A stretch of 11,305 bases of DNA from Oscillospiraceae bacterium (GCA_021771675.1 JAETOP010000116.1:1-11305); one strand, 5' to 3'. Counted from the stretch's first letter, positions 1-7,293 are shown. Notes: generated by a model not told the origin, from the letters alone. Program-made: numbers and translations.

Positions 1-43
1 TATCGTCTTGCTGCCATACGAATACCCCCATGCTTTTTCTCTT

Positions 44-72
44 ATTCTATCGCATTTTGGCTTCTTGTGCAA
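44..72 (-). promoter_or_regulatory. Candidate sigma-70/A-type promoter pointing off the left edge
   Basis: Read on the minus strand there is a TTGCAC box (67-72), a 17-base spacer and a TAGAAT box (44-49). The -10 box matches 5 of 6 consensus bases and the -35 box matches only the TTG, with ideal spacing. Transcription would start near position 37 and run out of the window. ATG codons follow on the minus strand at 29-31 and 15-17, too close to the edge to judge as gene starts. A divergent gene, such as a regulator of the operon, is plausible but not shown. Confidence 0.4.
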
Positions 73-115
73 CTTTCCTAAGATCAATTAGTTTTCAGAT
101 ACGCCCTAGTATAAG
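57..115 (+). promoter_or_regulatory. Candidate promoter region for the seven-gene operon
   Basis: Two weak candidates lie upstream of the first gene. One is TTGGCT (57-62), a 16-base spacer and TAAGAT (79-84). The other is a good -10 box, TATAAG (110-115), without a convincing -35 partner. Either would place the dyad at 137-172 inside or next to the transcript leader. The exact start cannot be chosen from sequence. Confidence 0.3.
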
Positions 116-136
116 AGCAATTTAATAAGCCAATAG

Positions 137-172
137 AGTAGTCCCCAAGCAGGCCGCTGTGTGGGGACTACT
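137..172. promoter_or_regulatory. 36-base dyad in the operon leader (operator or RNA hairpin)
   Basis: The arms AGTAGTCCCCA (137-147) and TGGGGACTACT (162-172) are perfect 11-base inverted repeats around a 14-base centre, which itself can form GCAG-GCCG-CTGT. The dyad ends 24 bases before the start codon of the first gene and 14 bases before its ribosome binding site. No T-tract follows on the + strand, so it does not look like a finished intrinsic terminator. It could be an operator for a dimeric repressor or a stabilising or attenuating leader hairpin. Confidence 0.6.
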
Positions 173-186
173 TCTAAAGAAACTCT

Positions 187-191
187 GGAGG
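187..191 (+). promoter_or_regulatory. Ribosome binding site setting the first start codon
   Basis: GGAGG lies five bases before the ATG at 197. It favours this start over the in-frame ATG at 161, which would add 12 residues encoded partly by the leader dyad. Confidence 0.8.
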
Positions 192-196
192 TTCAT

Positions 197-1195
197 ATGG
201 AAAAACGAGTAATGGTCGTAGGCGGCTCCGGAAATATCAGCACAGGCATCGTTAATCTGCTGCTGGAGCAGGGCTATCATGTAAGTATTTTCACCCGTGG
301 TTTGTCTCAGCTGCCCGTCAGCAAGGACGTGGAAATGGTGCAGGGCGACCGCAACGACAAGCAGAGCTTTATTCAAACCATGCGTGCCGGGCACTATGAT
401 TACGCCATCGACATGATCTGCATGAACCCTGAAGCTGCGCAGACCGACATTGAGGCCTTCCCGGAGGTCGAACGCATGGTATTTACATCCAGCGGTGCTT
501 CCTATGGTTCCCTGTGTGGAGCCGAGCAGCCGATCCGTGAGACCTTCCGCAGCGGCAATCCCAAGTGGAGCTATGGAATCGGCAAGCGCGCTGCCGAAGA
601 CGTATTTATGAACGCCTATTACAGCAAAGGCTATCCCATTACCATCATCCGCCCAACGGTCACCTACGGCCGGCAGAAGATTCTGAACCGGCAGATTGGC
701 TCTGATAACGCATGGGTGGACCGCATCAGGAAGGGAAAACCGATTATTACCGGAAATCCGTTCCTGCTGAGAAATTTTCTGTACGCAGACGACGCCGCAT
801 GGGCCTATATCGGTGCACTGAAGCACGAATGCTGCATCGGACAGGCATACAATATGGTGGGAATGAAGCCCTATGACTGGGGCACCTATCACCGGGCGAT
901 GATGAACGTTCTGGGCCGTGAGGTTGAGATGGTTGAAGTGACCCTCGAAACACTGCTGCACAATCAGAGCAGTGAATTTACCGTTGGCGAAATGATTACG
1001 GAGAATTACAAGTTCAACGGCTACTACAGCGGCGAGAAGATTGCCCGGGACATTCCTGAATTCCGACCGGTCACCGGGCTGGAGGAAGGTCTGGCATTGG
1101 CTCTGGAATTTATTGAACGCAATGGTACGATTCCAAACAGCGACGAAATCCGGTTTGAGGATGAGATTATCCGCAAACAGAAATCCATCTGGTAA
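197..1195 (+). CDS. NAD(P)-dependent SDR-family epimerase/dehydratase
   Basis: The 332-residue protein is an extended short-chain dehydrogenase, the type that epimerises, dehydrates or reduces sugars and nucleotide sugars in the cytoplasm using bound NAD(P). The Rossmann glycine motif is GGSGNIS at residues 9-15. D51 in a GDRND stretch follows the fourth strand. FTSSGASYG (96-104) supplies the serine-loop region, and the catalytic Tyr/Lys pair is Y126-x3-K130 in YGIGK, followed by IRPTVTYG (151-158). The C-terminal part (about 160-332) is the variable substrate domain, including the typical RNFLYADD segment at 192-199. There is no signal peptide or membrane segment. The ATG at 197 is chosen because GGAGG precedes it by five bases. 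It is the first gene of the operon; the next gene's Shine-Dalgarno overlaps its stop codon. Family assignment is firm. The substrate is unknown, and a plain reductase role is possible. Confidence 0.92.
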   Translation: MEKRVMVVGGSGNISTGIVNLLLEQGYHVSIFTRGLSQLPVSKDVEMVQGDRNDKQSFIQTMRAGHYDYAIDMICMNPEAAQTDIEAFPEVERMVFTSSGASYGSLCGAEQPIRETFRSGNPKWSYGIGKRAAEDVFMNAYYSKGYPITIIRPTVTYGRQKILNRQIGSDNAWVDRIRKGKPIITGNPFLLRNFLYADDAAWAYIGALKHECCIGQAYNMVGMKPYDWGTYHRAMMNVLGREVEMVEVTLETLLHNQSSEFTVGEMITENYKFNGYYSGEKIARDIPEFRPVTGLEEGLALALEFIERNGTIPNSDEIRFEDEIIRKQKSIW

Positions 1196-1200
1196 GGAGG
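1194..1200 (+). promoter_or_regulatory. Ribosome binding site that decides a GTG start
   Basis: AAGGAGG overlaps the TAA stop of the SDR gene and sits eight bases before the GTG at 1209. This overlap suggests translational coupling. It supports the GTG start over the in-frame upstream ATG at 1041, which lies inside the SDR gene. Confidence 0.8.
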
Positions 1201-1208
1201 GCAGGCCT

Positions 1209-2174
1209 GTGACCAAAAGAGAACGTGTGCTTGCGGCCATCGCCGGCCAGCCCACAGACCGGGTTCCCTTTTCCTTCTGGTGCCATTTGCCGGAGAGAAT
1301 GAAATCAGGCGAAGCCGCCGTCCGTGTACAGGCAGATTTCTGCCGCCGGACGGATGTGGACTTCGTTAAAATGATGATCGATCATTACCGTGACATCTCA
1401 CAAGGATATTCCATTCAAACCCACCAGGATTGGGCCGGCCTCCGGCTGCCCGCCATGGACAGCGTTTTTATTCGGGAGCAGCTGGAGATGATAGACCGGA
1501 TGGCAGACGCTGTTGGGGACGATGTGCCGGTTATTTACCATATGTTTTCCCCTTTCAGTGTCATGCGCATGATTTGGGGGCATGACATCATCCATGCGCA
1601 TTTGTCGGACAGTACAGCCCGGCCCCATATTCTGTCTGCGCTGGATCGAATCTCGGATTTTCAGGCGGAAGCCGCTTTACGATATATGTCCGCCAACGGC
1701 GCATCCGGAATCATGGTAACGCTTTCCGGTGCGGAGCAGGACGGCGTAGGCGAAAAAGACTTCTATGACATTGTTCGCCCTTCCGATATGAAGGTTCTTT
1801 CAGCAGTGAAGCTGAGCGGAAAAATTCTGATGCTGCACCTGTGCGGCTGGGGAAAGCGCCCGAATCACATGACATTCTGGAAGGACTACCCCGCAGATGT
1901 TATGGACTATGATACCGTCGACGACAGCAGCCTTCCCCTGAAGGATGCCAGGACGTTTTTCACCAATGCGCATTCTGTGATGGGCGGCTTTGGCTGCAGG
2001 CCGGACTGCGTTCTGCGCTCCGGCAATCGGGACGCCCTTGTCCGGCATGTACATAAATGCGTCGAGGAAGGCGGAGTCAGCGGCTATTTTGTGGGAGCCG
2101 GCAGTTCTTTCATGCCCGGCACAGTAGATGAAGAAATGTTCCGCCTGGTGGGCGAAACACTGAAAGGAGAATAG
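1209..2174 (+). CDS. URO-D-like protein, probable zinc-dependent methyltransferase type
   Basis: This 321-residue protein belongs to the uroporphyrinogen decarboxylase (URO-D) fold superfamily, a TIM-barrel group that includes both true haem-pathway decarboxylases and corrinoid-linked methyltransferases such as MtaA. Its N-terminus, TKRERVLAAIAGQPTDRVP (2-20), is typical of the methyltransferase-like and uncharacterised branch. The MRQAGR arginine motif of true URO-D is absent. A His-x-Cys pair, H210-L-C212 in LHLCGWG, and a later C263 in MGGFGC fit the HxC...C zinc site known from MtaA-type enzymes. The GTG start at 1209 has an AAGGAGG eight bases before it, and the frame reading starts exactly where the family motif begins. 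It is followed after three bases by the ThuA-like gene. No corrinoid protein is encoded nearby, so the methyl acceptor is unknown. Decarboxylase activity on another substrate cannot be excluded. Confidence 0.88.
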   Translation: MTKRERVLAAIAGQPTDRVPFSFWCHLPERMKSGEAAVRVQADFCRRTDVDFVKMMIDHYRDISQGYSIQTHQDWAGLRLPAMDSVFIREQLEMIDRMADAVGDDVPVIYHMFSPFSVMRMIWGHDIIHAHLSDSTARPHILSALDRISDFQAEAALRYMSANGASGIMVTLSGAEQDGVGEKDFYDIVRPSDMKVLSAVKLSGKILMLHLCGWGKRPNHMTFWKDYPADVMDYDTVDDSSLPLKDARTFFTNAHSVMGGFGCRPDCVLRSGNRDALVRHVHKCVEEGGVSGYFVGAGSSFMPGTVDEEMFRLVGETLKGE

Positions 2175-2177
2175 GCC

Positions 2178-2849
2178 ATGGCAAAGGACCGAATTCAGGT
2201 GCTGGTGATTTACGACGATTACTGGCATCCGGCAGAGGTGATCAGCAAGGGGCTGAAAACCTTTTCCCCGCCGGACATCACGCTGGATTTCGTCCGGGAT
2301 GCCAAGGATATTCTCACAGTTGCCCGAATCCGCAAATACGATGTGATCATGAACTGTAAGTGCAACAACATCACGGCAGCCAATACCCACCCCTGGTTTG
2401 ATGCGGGGGTAACCGAGGTTGGGCCTTCGGAATTTGCGGCGTATGTCCGATCCGGCGGAGGATTTTTGAGCGTACACTCCGGAAATGCGTTTTACAGGGA
2501 AAATGACTGCCCGGAGTACATCGACTTTGTTGGCAACTATTTTGTAAAGCATCCGCCCCGCTGTGATATTCTTGTCTCACCAGCCGGTGCCCACCCGATC
2601 ACCGACGGTATCCAGCCCTTCACGATTCGGGACGAGCATTACGAAATCTTTGTAACCGCTCCGGATGCCCATCAGATTCTAAAAACCGAGTCTGCCCCCG
2701 GCGGCTGTCAGAATGGCGGCTATGTCCGCAGTATGGGAGACGGCAGGCTCTGTGTCCTGACCCCCGGCCATATTCAGGACGTGTGGGAAAACCAACATTA
2801 CCGTCAGCTGCTTGCCGGCGCAATCCGCTGGTGCGCAAGACGCATCTGA
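2178..2849 (+). CDS. ThuA-like domain protein
   Basis: A 223-residue cytoplasmic protein of the ThuA family, which has a class I glutamine-amidotransferase-like fold without the usual catalytic cysteine. In rhizobia ThuA acts with the dehydrogenase ThuB in trehalose and related disaccharide use through 3-keto sugars. Visible family landmarks are the first strand with QVLVIYDDYWHP (7-18), the GGGFLSVHSGNAF segment at 93-105 with H100, the HPIT segment (139-142), DEHYE (152-156) and the closing DGRLCVLTPGH stretch (188-198). It covers a full single domain. The ATG at 2178 has AAAGGAG (2163-2169) eight bases upstream, overlapping the end of the URO-D-like gene. A Gfo/Idh oxidoreductase three genes downstream makes a ThuA/ThuB-like partnership plausible, though that is inference. 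Confidence 0.88.
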   Translation: MAKDRIQVLVIYDDYWHPAEVISKGLKTFSPPDITLDFVRDAKDILTVARIRKYDVIMNCKCNNITAANTHPWFDAGVTEVGPSEFAAYVRSGGGFLSVHSGNAFYRENDCPEYIDFVGNYFVKHPPRCDILVSPAGAHPITDGIQPFTIRDEHYEIFVTAPDAHQILKTESAPGGCQNGGYVRSMGDGRLCVLTPGHIQDVWENQHYRQLLAGAIRWCARRI

Positions 2850-2864
2850 GAAAGGATAATTCGC

Positions 2865-4256
2865 ATGGACAAACAACTGCAAGACAGGATTCGCTCCTGG
2901 ATAGAGGCGCACAAGCAGGAGATGATTGCGGATCTGGCCAGTCTAGTGAAAATCAAAAGCGTCAGCCAGCCAGGACAGGGCGGTTACGCCATGGGCGAAG
3001 GCTGTGCAAGGTGTGCAGAAGCCGTCATGGAGCTTGGAAAAAAGTGGGACTTCATTCCGCAAAACCATGACTACTATTGTGTCAGCCTGACCATGAAGGG
3101 AACGACGGACAGAGAAATGGGAATTCTCGGCCACATGGATGTGGTTCCGGAGGGCGAAGGCTGGAGCTTTCCGCCCTATGGCGCCACATTGGTAGACGAC
3201 TACATGATTGGCCGCGGAGCAGGCGACAATAAGGGAGCCTGCGTCATGAGCCTGTATGCAATGCGGTGTATCCGGGAGCTGGGCATTCCCATGGACAGCA
3301 ATATCCGCTTGATTATGGGCTTTAACGAAGAGGCAGGAATGCTGGATGTGGAGCATTATGTAAAAACAATGCCCCTTCCCCGGTTCACCATTGTATGCGA
3401 CGGTGCGTGGCCGATGATTACCGGAGAAAAGGGAATTCTCACCGCCAATCTTCGCAGCAGAATCACTTCCGGCAATCTGGCAGAATTCCAGGGAGGCATT
3501 TCCAGCAACAGCGTTCCAAGTCAGGCGTTTGCCCGGGTCATCACGAATAAAAAAGCAGCGGACTTCCCACCTGCGGAGGGAATCCAGGCGGAGAATACCG
3601 CTGACGGAATCATTGTCCACGCATCCGGAAAAGCCTGTCATGCCATGGCCCCGGAGGGGGGCGTCAACGCCATCCATCGGCTCTGCTGCTGGCTGCTGGA
3701 TTCCGGGCTGCTCACAGGGGACTGCGTCCGGGGGGTATCCTTTATTCGGCGGGTCACTTCGGATTATTACGGCGGCGGTCTGGGCATCGCCTTTGAGGAC
3801 GGGATTTCCGGTAAAACCACCTGCATCGGCGGCATGGCCAGCCTGGCCGACAGCACAATCACGCTGAACATCAACGTTCGATACGCAATTGAAGCGGATC
3901 GGGAGCTTCAGAAAGCAAATCTTCTGGCTGTCTGTGCCAGTTCAGGATTCACTGTAGAAGATTTTGCGGACAGTGCTCCCCGGTATATGAGCGCTGAGGA
4001 GGAGCCCACCGCCAGTCTTTTGGAGCTTTATCGTCAGATGACAGGCGATATGTCCCAGCCCATTATCATGGGAGGCGGCACCCACGCCAGGAAATTCCCC
4101 CGTGCGCTGCCCTATGGGCCGGGACATTGGGGTGGCGGCGGCAGATTTGGCGGCGCCCACAGTGTGGATGAAGCAGTATATCTGCCCCACCTGACGGGGG
4201 CGCTCCCCATTTATGTGGAAGCACTGCTGCTCCTTGACAGACATTTTGGCGGCTGA
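2865..4256 (+). CDS. PepV-like M20 family metallodipeptidase
   Basis: A 463-residue cytoplasmic zinc dipeptidase of peptidase family M20, closest in motif pattern to PepV/Sapep enzymes that cleave unblocked dipeptides. All expected catalytic and metal residues are seen: GHMDVVPEGEGW (89-100) with H90 and D92, the bridging aspartate D121 in RGAGDNKGA, the catalytic pair E155-E156 in FNEEAGM, D179 in CDGAWPM and H432 in GGAHSVDE. The lid domain runs from about 190 to 380, and a PepV-type THARKFPRALPYGPG segment (406-420) follows. Length matches the family. AAAGGA (2851-2856) lies eight bases before the ATG, and the gap from the ThuA gene is 15 bases. The enzyme directly precedes a cysteine-desulfidase-like gene, which suggests that the amino acid it frees is degraded next. 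Acylase or carnosinase-like specificity is an alternative. Confidence 0.93.
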   Translation: MDKQLQDRIRSWIEAHKQEMIADLASLVKIKSVSQPGQGGYAMGEGCARCAEAVMELGKKWDFIPQNHDYYCVSLTMKGTTDREMGILGHMDVVPEGEGWSFPPYGATLVDDYMIGRGAGDNKGACVMSLYAMRCIRELGIPMDSNIRLIMGFNEEAGMLDVEHYVKTMPLPRFTIVCDGAWPMITGEKGILTANLRSRITSGNLAEFQGGISSNSVPSQAFARVITNKKAADFPPAEGIQAENTADGIIVHASGKACHAMAPEGGVNAIHRLCCWLLDSGLLTGDCVRGVSFIRRVTSDYYGGGLGIAFEDGISGKTTCIGGMASLADSTITLNINVRYAIEADRELQKANLLAVCASSGFTVEDFADSAPRYMSAEEEPTASLLELYRQMTGDMSQPIIMGGGTHARKFPRALPYGPGHWGGGGRFGGAHSVDEAVYLPHLTGALPIYVEALLLLDRHFGG

Positions 4257-4316
4257 CAATTGCAGCGGGGTATGAGAGCTGATGCAATCCGTATCCCGGA
4301 AGAAAGTGGATTCATA

Positions 4317-5651
4317 ATGGACAATCATATTTATCAAAACACGCTTCTCAGGGAGCTGGTTCCGGCACTGGGTTGCACAGAGCCGATTGCCCTGGCATAT
4401 GCCGCATCAACAGCAAGGCAGGTTCTGGGCTGTTTCCCGGAGCGGGTTCAAGTATCGTGCAGCGGAAATATCATCAAGAATGTCAGAGCCGTGGTGGTTC
4501 CAAATTCCGGGGGGATGAAAGGAATCGATGCCGCAGTGACCCTGGGAATTGTAGGCGGCGATCCGGCCAGAAAACTGGAGGTTCTTTGCAGTGTAACAGC
4601 GCAGCACATTCAACGTACCCGGGAATTGCTAAAAACGGATTTCTGCACCTGCACATTGACAGAAAAAAGCAGCAAGCTCTATATTCAAATTCGGGCATAC
4701 AACGAAGGTCATTGCGCAGAGGTGGTCATCCGCAATCATCATACCAATATAACCTACATTGAAAAAGACGGAAAGGTTCTGCTGAAGGACGACGGGGACT
4801 CTGAAAGTCCCCGGGAGGACTGTGGAGACATGACAATCAAGGGAATCCTGGATTTTGCATCCTCCGTTCCCATTGATGACGTCCGGGAAATACTTGACCG
4901 TCAAATCAGCAATAATGCCGCCATTTCCCGGGAAGGCCGTACCGGTAAATACGGCATACAGGTCTGGCGTTCGGTGGAAGCCGTTGCCGGAACAAACATG
5001 TACGCAAAGGCCGTCGCCGACGCTGCGGCAGCATCGGAAGCACGGATGTGCGGATGCCCGCTGCCGGTGGTCATCAATTCCGGAAGCGGAAATCAGGGCA
5101 TTACGGTCAGTGTTCCGGTTGTGTCAATCGCAAAAAGTCTGGCCGTGCCGGAAGAAAGGCTATACCGTGCACTGGTGGTCAGCAATCTGGTATCCATTCA
5201 TCTGAAGAGCTATATTGGTGATCTTTCCGCTTTTTGCGGAGCGGTCACGGCGGCCTGCGGCGCCGGCGCCGCAGCGGCATTTCTTATGGATGCAAAATAT
5301 GCTGTAATCACAGCCACAATTTCAAATACGCTGGCCTCGGTCAGCGGAATTCTCTGTGACGGCGCCAAAGCTTCCTGTGCATCCAAGGTTGCCGCTTCTC
5401 TCCAGGCAGCCTTCTCCGGCCTCATGATGGCACAGGAGGGAGGAGCATTTGAAGCGGGCGATGGTCTTGTCATGCAGGATATTGAAACAACGATTCAATG
5501 TATCGGTCATATCGGACGCTGCGGGATGGAGGCAGCTGACAGAGAAATCCTGACAATGATGCTTCACTCCGGTAAACAGCCCCCGGTACAAGTCAGCAGT
5601 GAAACAACTGCGGAAGGTACGGAAATGAGGAAAGAATATGCGAACATATAA
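4317..5651 (+). CDS. UPF0597/CyuA-type L-cysteine desulfidase (Fe-S)
   Basis: A 444-residue protein of the UPF0597 family, which includes CyuA/CdsB cysteine desulfidases that convert L-cysteine to pyruvate, ammonia and sulfide, and is related to the alpha chain of iron-sulfur serine dehydratases. The hallmark ALGCTEPIALAYA lies at 17-29 with C20. Further cysteines in family-typical places are C307 and C314 (AFCGAVTAACGAG), C347 (ILCDGAK) and C354 (ASCASK), fitting an oxygen-sensitive [4Fe-4S] cluster. NSGGMKGID (63-71) and NSGSGNQGI (254-262) are the family's glycine-rich loops. The ATG at 4317 is preferred because family members begin about 20 residues before the GCTEP motif. Its ribosome site (AAGTGGA, near 4304-4310) is poor, and in-frame starts at 4260 (TTG) and 4272 (ATG) exist. 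The 60-base gap before it is the longest in the operon. Serine or another beta-substituted amino acid is a possible alternative substrate. Confidence 0.9.
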   Translation: MDNHIYQNTLLRELVPALGCTEPIALAYAASTARQVLGCFPERVQVSCSGNIIKNVRAVVVPNSGGMKGIDAAVTLGIVGGDPARKLEVLCSVTAQHIQRTRELLKTDFCTCTLTEKSSKLYIQIRAYNEGHCAEVVIRNHHTNITYIEKDGKVLLKDDGDSESPREDCGDMTIKGILDFASSVPIDDVREILDRQISNNAAISREGRTGKYGIQVWRSVEAVAGTNMYAKAVADAAAASEARMCGCPLPVVINSGSGNQGITVSVPVVSIAKSLAVPEERLYRALVVSNLVSIHLKSYIGDLSAFCGAVTAACGAGAAAAFLMDAKYAVITATISNTLASVSGILCDGAKASCASKVAASLQAAFSGLMMAQEGGAFEAGDGLVMQDIETTIQCIGHIGRCGMEAADREILTMMLHSGKQPPVQVSSETTAEGTEMRKEYANI

Positions 5652-6789
5652 CGTTGGTATTATTGGCTCCGGCGTCATCAGCAGAACCTATATTGGGGAT
5701 ATTCGGAAATTTTTCAGCCCACTGCAGGTCATTGCCTGCGCTGATATAAACATATCGGCAGCGCAGAAGCTTGCTGCCGAATTTCAGATTCCCAGAGCAT
5801 ATACCACGGAAGGCCTTCTGAACGACCCCGATATTGACATCGTACTCAACCTGACGCCTCCTCAGTGTCATTTGGCGGTTGACCGCCAGATTATTGCCGC
5901 AGGGAAGCATTTGTTCAGCGAGAAGCCCTTTGCACCAACCCTGCGGGAGGCACAGGAAATCCTGCGCCTGGCAGCGGAGCGGGGTGTCAAAGTCGGCAGT
6001 GCACCGGATACATTCCTGTCCTCCGGACTTCAAAGCGTTCGGTATTATCTGGATTCCGGTATTATTGGAGTTCCGTTTTTTGTCACTGCCAATATGACCA
6101 CATTTGGTGTGGAAACCTGGCATCCAAATCCAGCCCCCTTCTACCAAAAGGGCGGCGGGCCTCTGATGGATATGGCGCCATACTACCTGTCAGCGATCAT
6201 TGCTTTGCTGGGTCCCATCCAGACCATCGGCGCCTTCGGAACCAGCGCTTCACAGACACGCCATATTTACGTCGGCCCGCATGCCGGTGAAAGCATTCCC
6301 GTGGAAACGCCAACCCATTATACCGCGATACTGCGTCTGCTCAGCGGCACGCTGGTGAATCTGAATGTCAGTTTCGATATTTATCGCTCCAATCTGCCCA
6401 TGTTTGAAATCTATGGAGATGGCGGAACCCTGTCCTACCCTGATCCAAATTTTGGGGGCGGAACACCGAAGGTCTACCGGAAAGAGCAATATATCGATCC
6501 CATATTCCGCAGCGATGAAGCGGCTGAGGCCCGGAAGCAGATATTCCACGATCTGCCGGAATTGTTCCCCAGAGTGAAGGATTATTCCAGGGGCATCGGC
6601 GTCCTGGATCTGGCAAAGGCCATTGACAACGGCACAGAGAGCCGGACGTCCGGGACATTTATCACCCACATAGCCGAAGCAATGGAAGGCCTCCGGTTCT
6701 CCAGCCAATCGGGGGAATTCTACACCATGACAACTACCTGCGAGCGGCCAAGACCGGTAACACCTGGAGGTTATCTGACAGATTTATAA
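5638..6789 (+). CDS. Gfo/Idh/MocA family NAD(P)-dependent oxidoreductase
   Basis: A 383-residue sugar-type dehydrogenase. The N-terminal Rossmann domain (about 1-120) opens with VGIIGSGVIS (6-15), and the cofactor-side motif is SEKPFAPT (94-101), with K96 the expected catalytic lysine. The C-terminal alpha/beta domain contains GGGPLMDMAPYYLSA (172-186). D178 is in place, but the histidine found four residues later in many members is tyrosine (Y182), a pattern I associate with a D-x3-Y subgroup. The ATG at 5638 overlaps the end of the desulfidase gene by 14 bases, with GAGG (5627-5630) seven bases before it, so coupling is likely. The family oxidises or reduces sugars, inositols and glycosides, often at C3. 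With the ThuA-like protein it could act like ThuB. The substrate is not predictable here. Confidence 0.92.
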   Translation: MRTYNVGIIGSGVISRTYIGDIRKFFSPLQVIACADINISAAQKLAAEFQIPRAYTTEGLLNDPDIDIVLNLTPPQCHLAVDRQIIAAGKHLFSEKPFAPTLREAQEILRLAAERGVKVGSAPDTFLSSGLQSVRYYLDSGIIGVPFFVTANMTTFGVETWHPNPAPFYQKGGGPLMDMAPYYLSAIIALLGPIQTIGAFGTSASQTRHIYVGPHAGESIPVETPTHYTAILRLLSGTLVNLNVSFDIYRSNLPMFEIYGDGGTLSYPDPNFGGGTPKVYRKEQYIDPIFRSDEAAEARKQIFHDLPELFPRVKDYSRGIGVLDLAKAIDNGTESRTSGTFITHIAEAMEGLRFSSQSGEFYTMTTTCERPRPVTPGGYLTDL

Positions 6790-6820
6790 GCGCATAAAAA
6801 GAAAGGATGGTTATAATAAA

Positions 6821-7285
6821 ATGGAAGGAATTGTCGGCACCAATCTGGTGGCACAGGTTGGTTTTATTGTGAAGGATTTGGAAGAAACGAGGAAGAAATG
6901 GGCACAGTTCCTGGGGGTGGAGGTCCCCCCTACCCAGCCCATCGGTGATTATGCCGTGACCGGAACCAGCTACCTTGGTCAGCCCGCCCCTCGGGCATAC
7001 TGCGACATGGCGTTTTTTGACGTTGGGCCCGGAATCCAGCTGGAGCTGATACAGCCAAACGAAGAGCCCTCCACCTGGCGGCAATTCCTGACGGAGCACG
7101 GGGAGGGAATTCATCATGTGGCCTTTCAGGTAAAGAATTCCAGCGAATGCGTTGCACGGGCAGAATCCGCTGGCTTAAAGCTGATCCAGCACGGCGTATA
7201 CGGAGATGGCAGCGGCGAGTATCATTATCTGGATGCCCCAGACCTAAAATGTGTTGTGGAGCTGCTGGAAAGCTTTCCCGGATAA
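6821..7285 (+). CDS. VOC (glyoxalase/epimerase-fold) family protein
   Basis: A 154-residue single protein with two beta-alpha-beta-beta-beta modules, the fold of glyoxalase I, methylmalonyl-CoA epimerase and related metal enzymes. The first module opens with VAQVGFIVKDLEET (10-23) and ends in IQLELIQP (72-79). The second opens with GEGIHHVAFQV (94-104) and ends in KCVVELLE (143-150). Candidate metal ligands in the usual four positions are Q12, E75 (or Q73), H98 and E147. This set is complete enough for an active enzyme, unlike the antibiotic-binding members. The start at 6821 is the only reasonable one in frame, although AAAGGA (6802-6807) is 13 bases upstream, longer than usual. It follows the Gfo/Idh gene by 31 bases and ends the operon. 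Epimerase, isomerase or lyase action on a keto intermediate is inferred only. Confidence 0.88.
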   Translation: MEGIVGTNLVAQVGFIVKDLEETRKKWAQFLGVEVPPTQPIGDYAVTGTSYLGQPAPRAYCDMAFFDVGPGIQLELIQPNEEPSTWRQFLTEHGEGIHHVAFQVKNSSECVARAESAGLKLIQHGVYGDGSGEYHYLDAPDLKCVVELLESFPG

Positions 7286-7293
7286 CCATGCAG

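Noticed and set aside
1..31. Start of a minus-strand gene at 17 or 31
   Set aside because: Only five to ten codons are visible and the two ATGs are in different frames, so no gene can be called. The promoter is listed separately.
122..1255. 377-residue minus-strand frame opposite the SDR gene
   Set aside because: The + strand product has clear SDR motifs and a ribosome binding site. The minus frame has no recognisable domain and runs through the leader dyad.
1800..2552. 250-residue minus-strand frame across the URO-D-like and ThuA genes
   Set aside because: It spans two real + strand genes and shows no family motif or ribosome site.
6812..6817. Perfect TATAAT just before the VOC gene
   Set aside because: No -35 box lies at a suitable distance, and a start point would fall inside the coding region, so an internal promoter is not supported.
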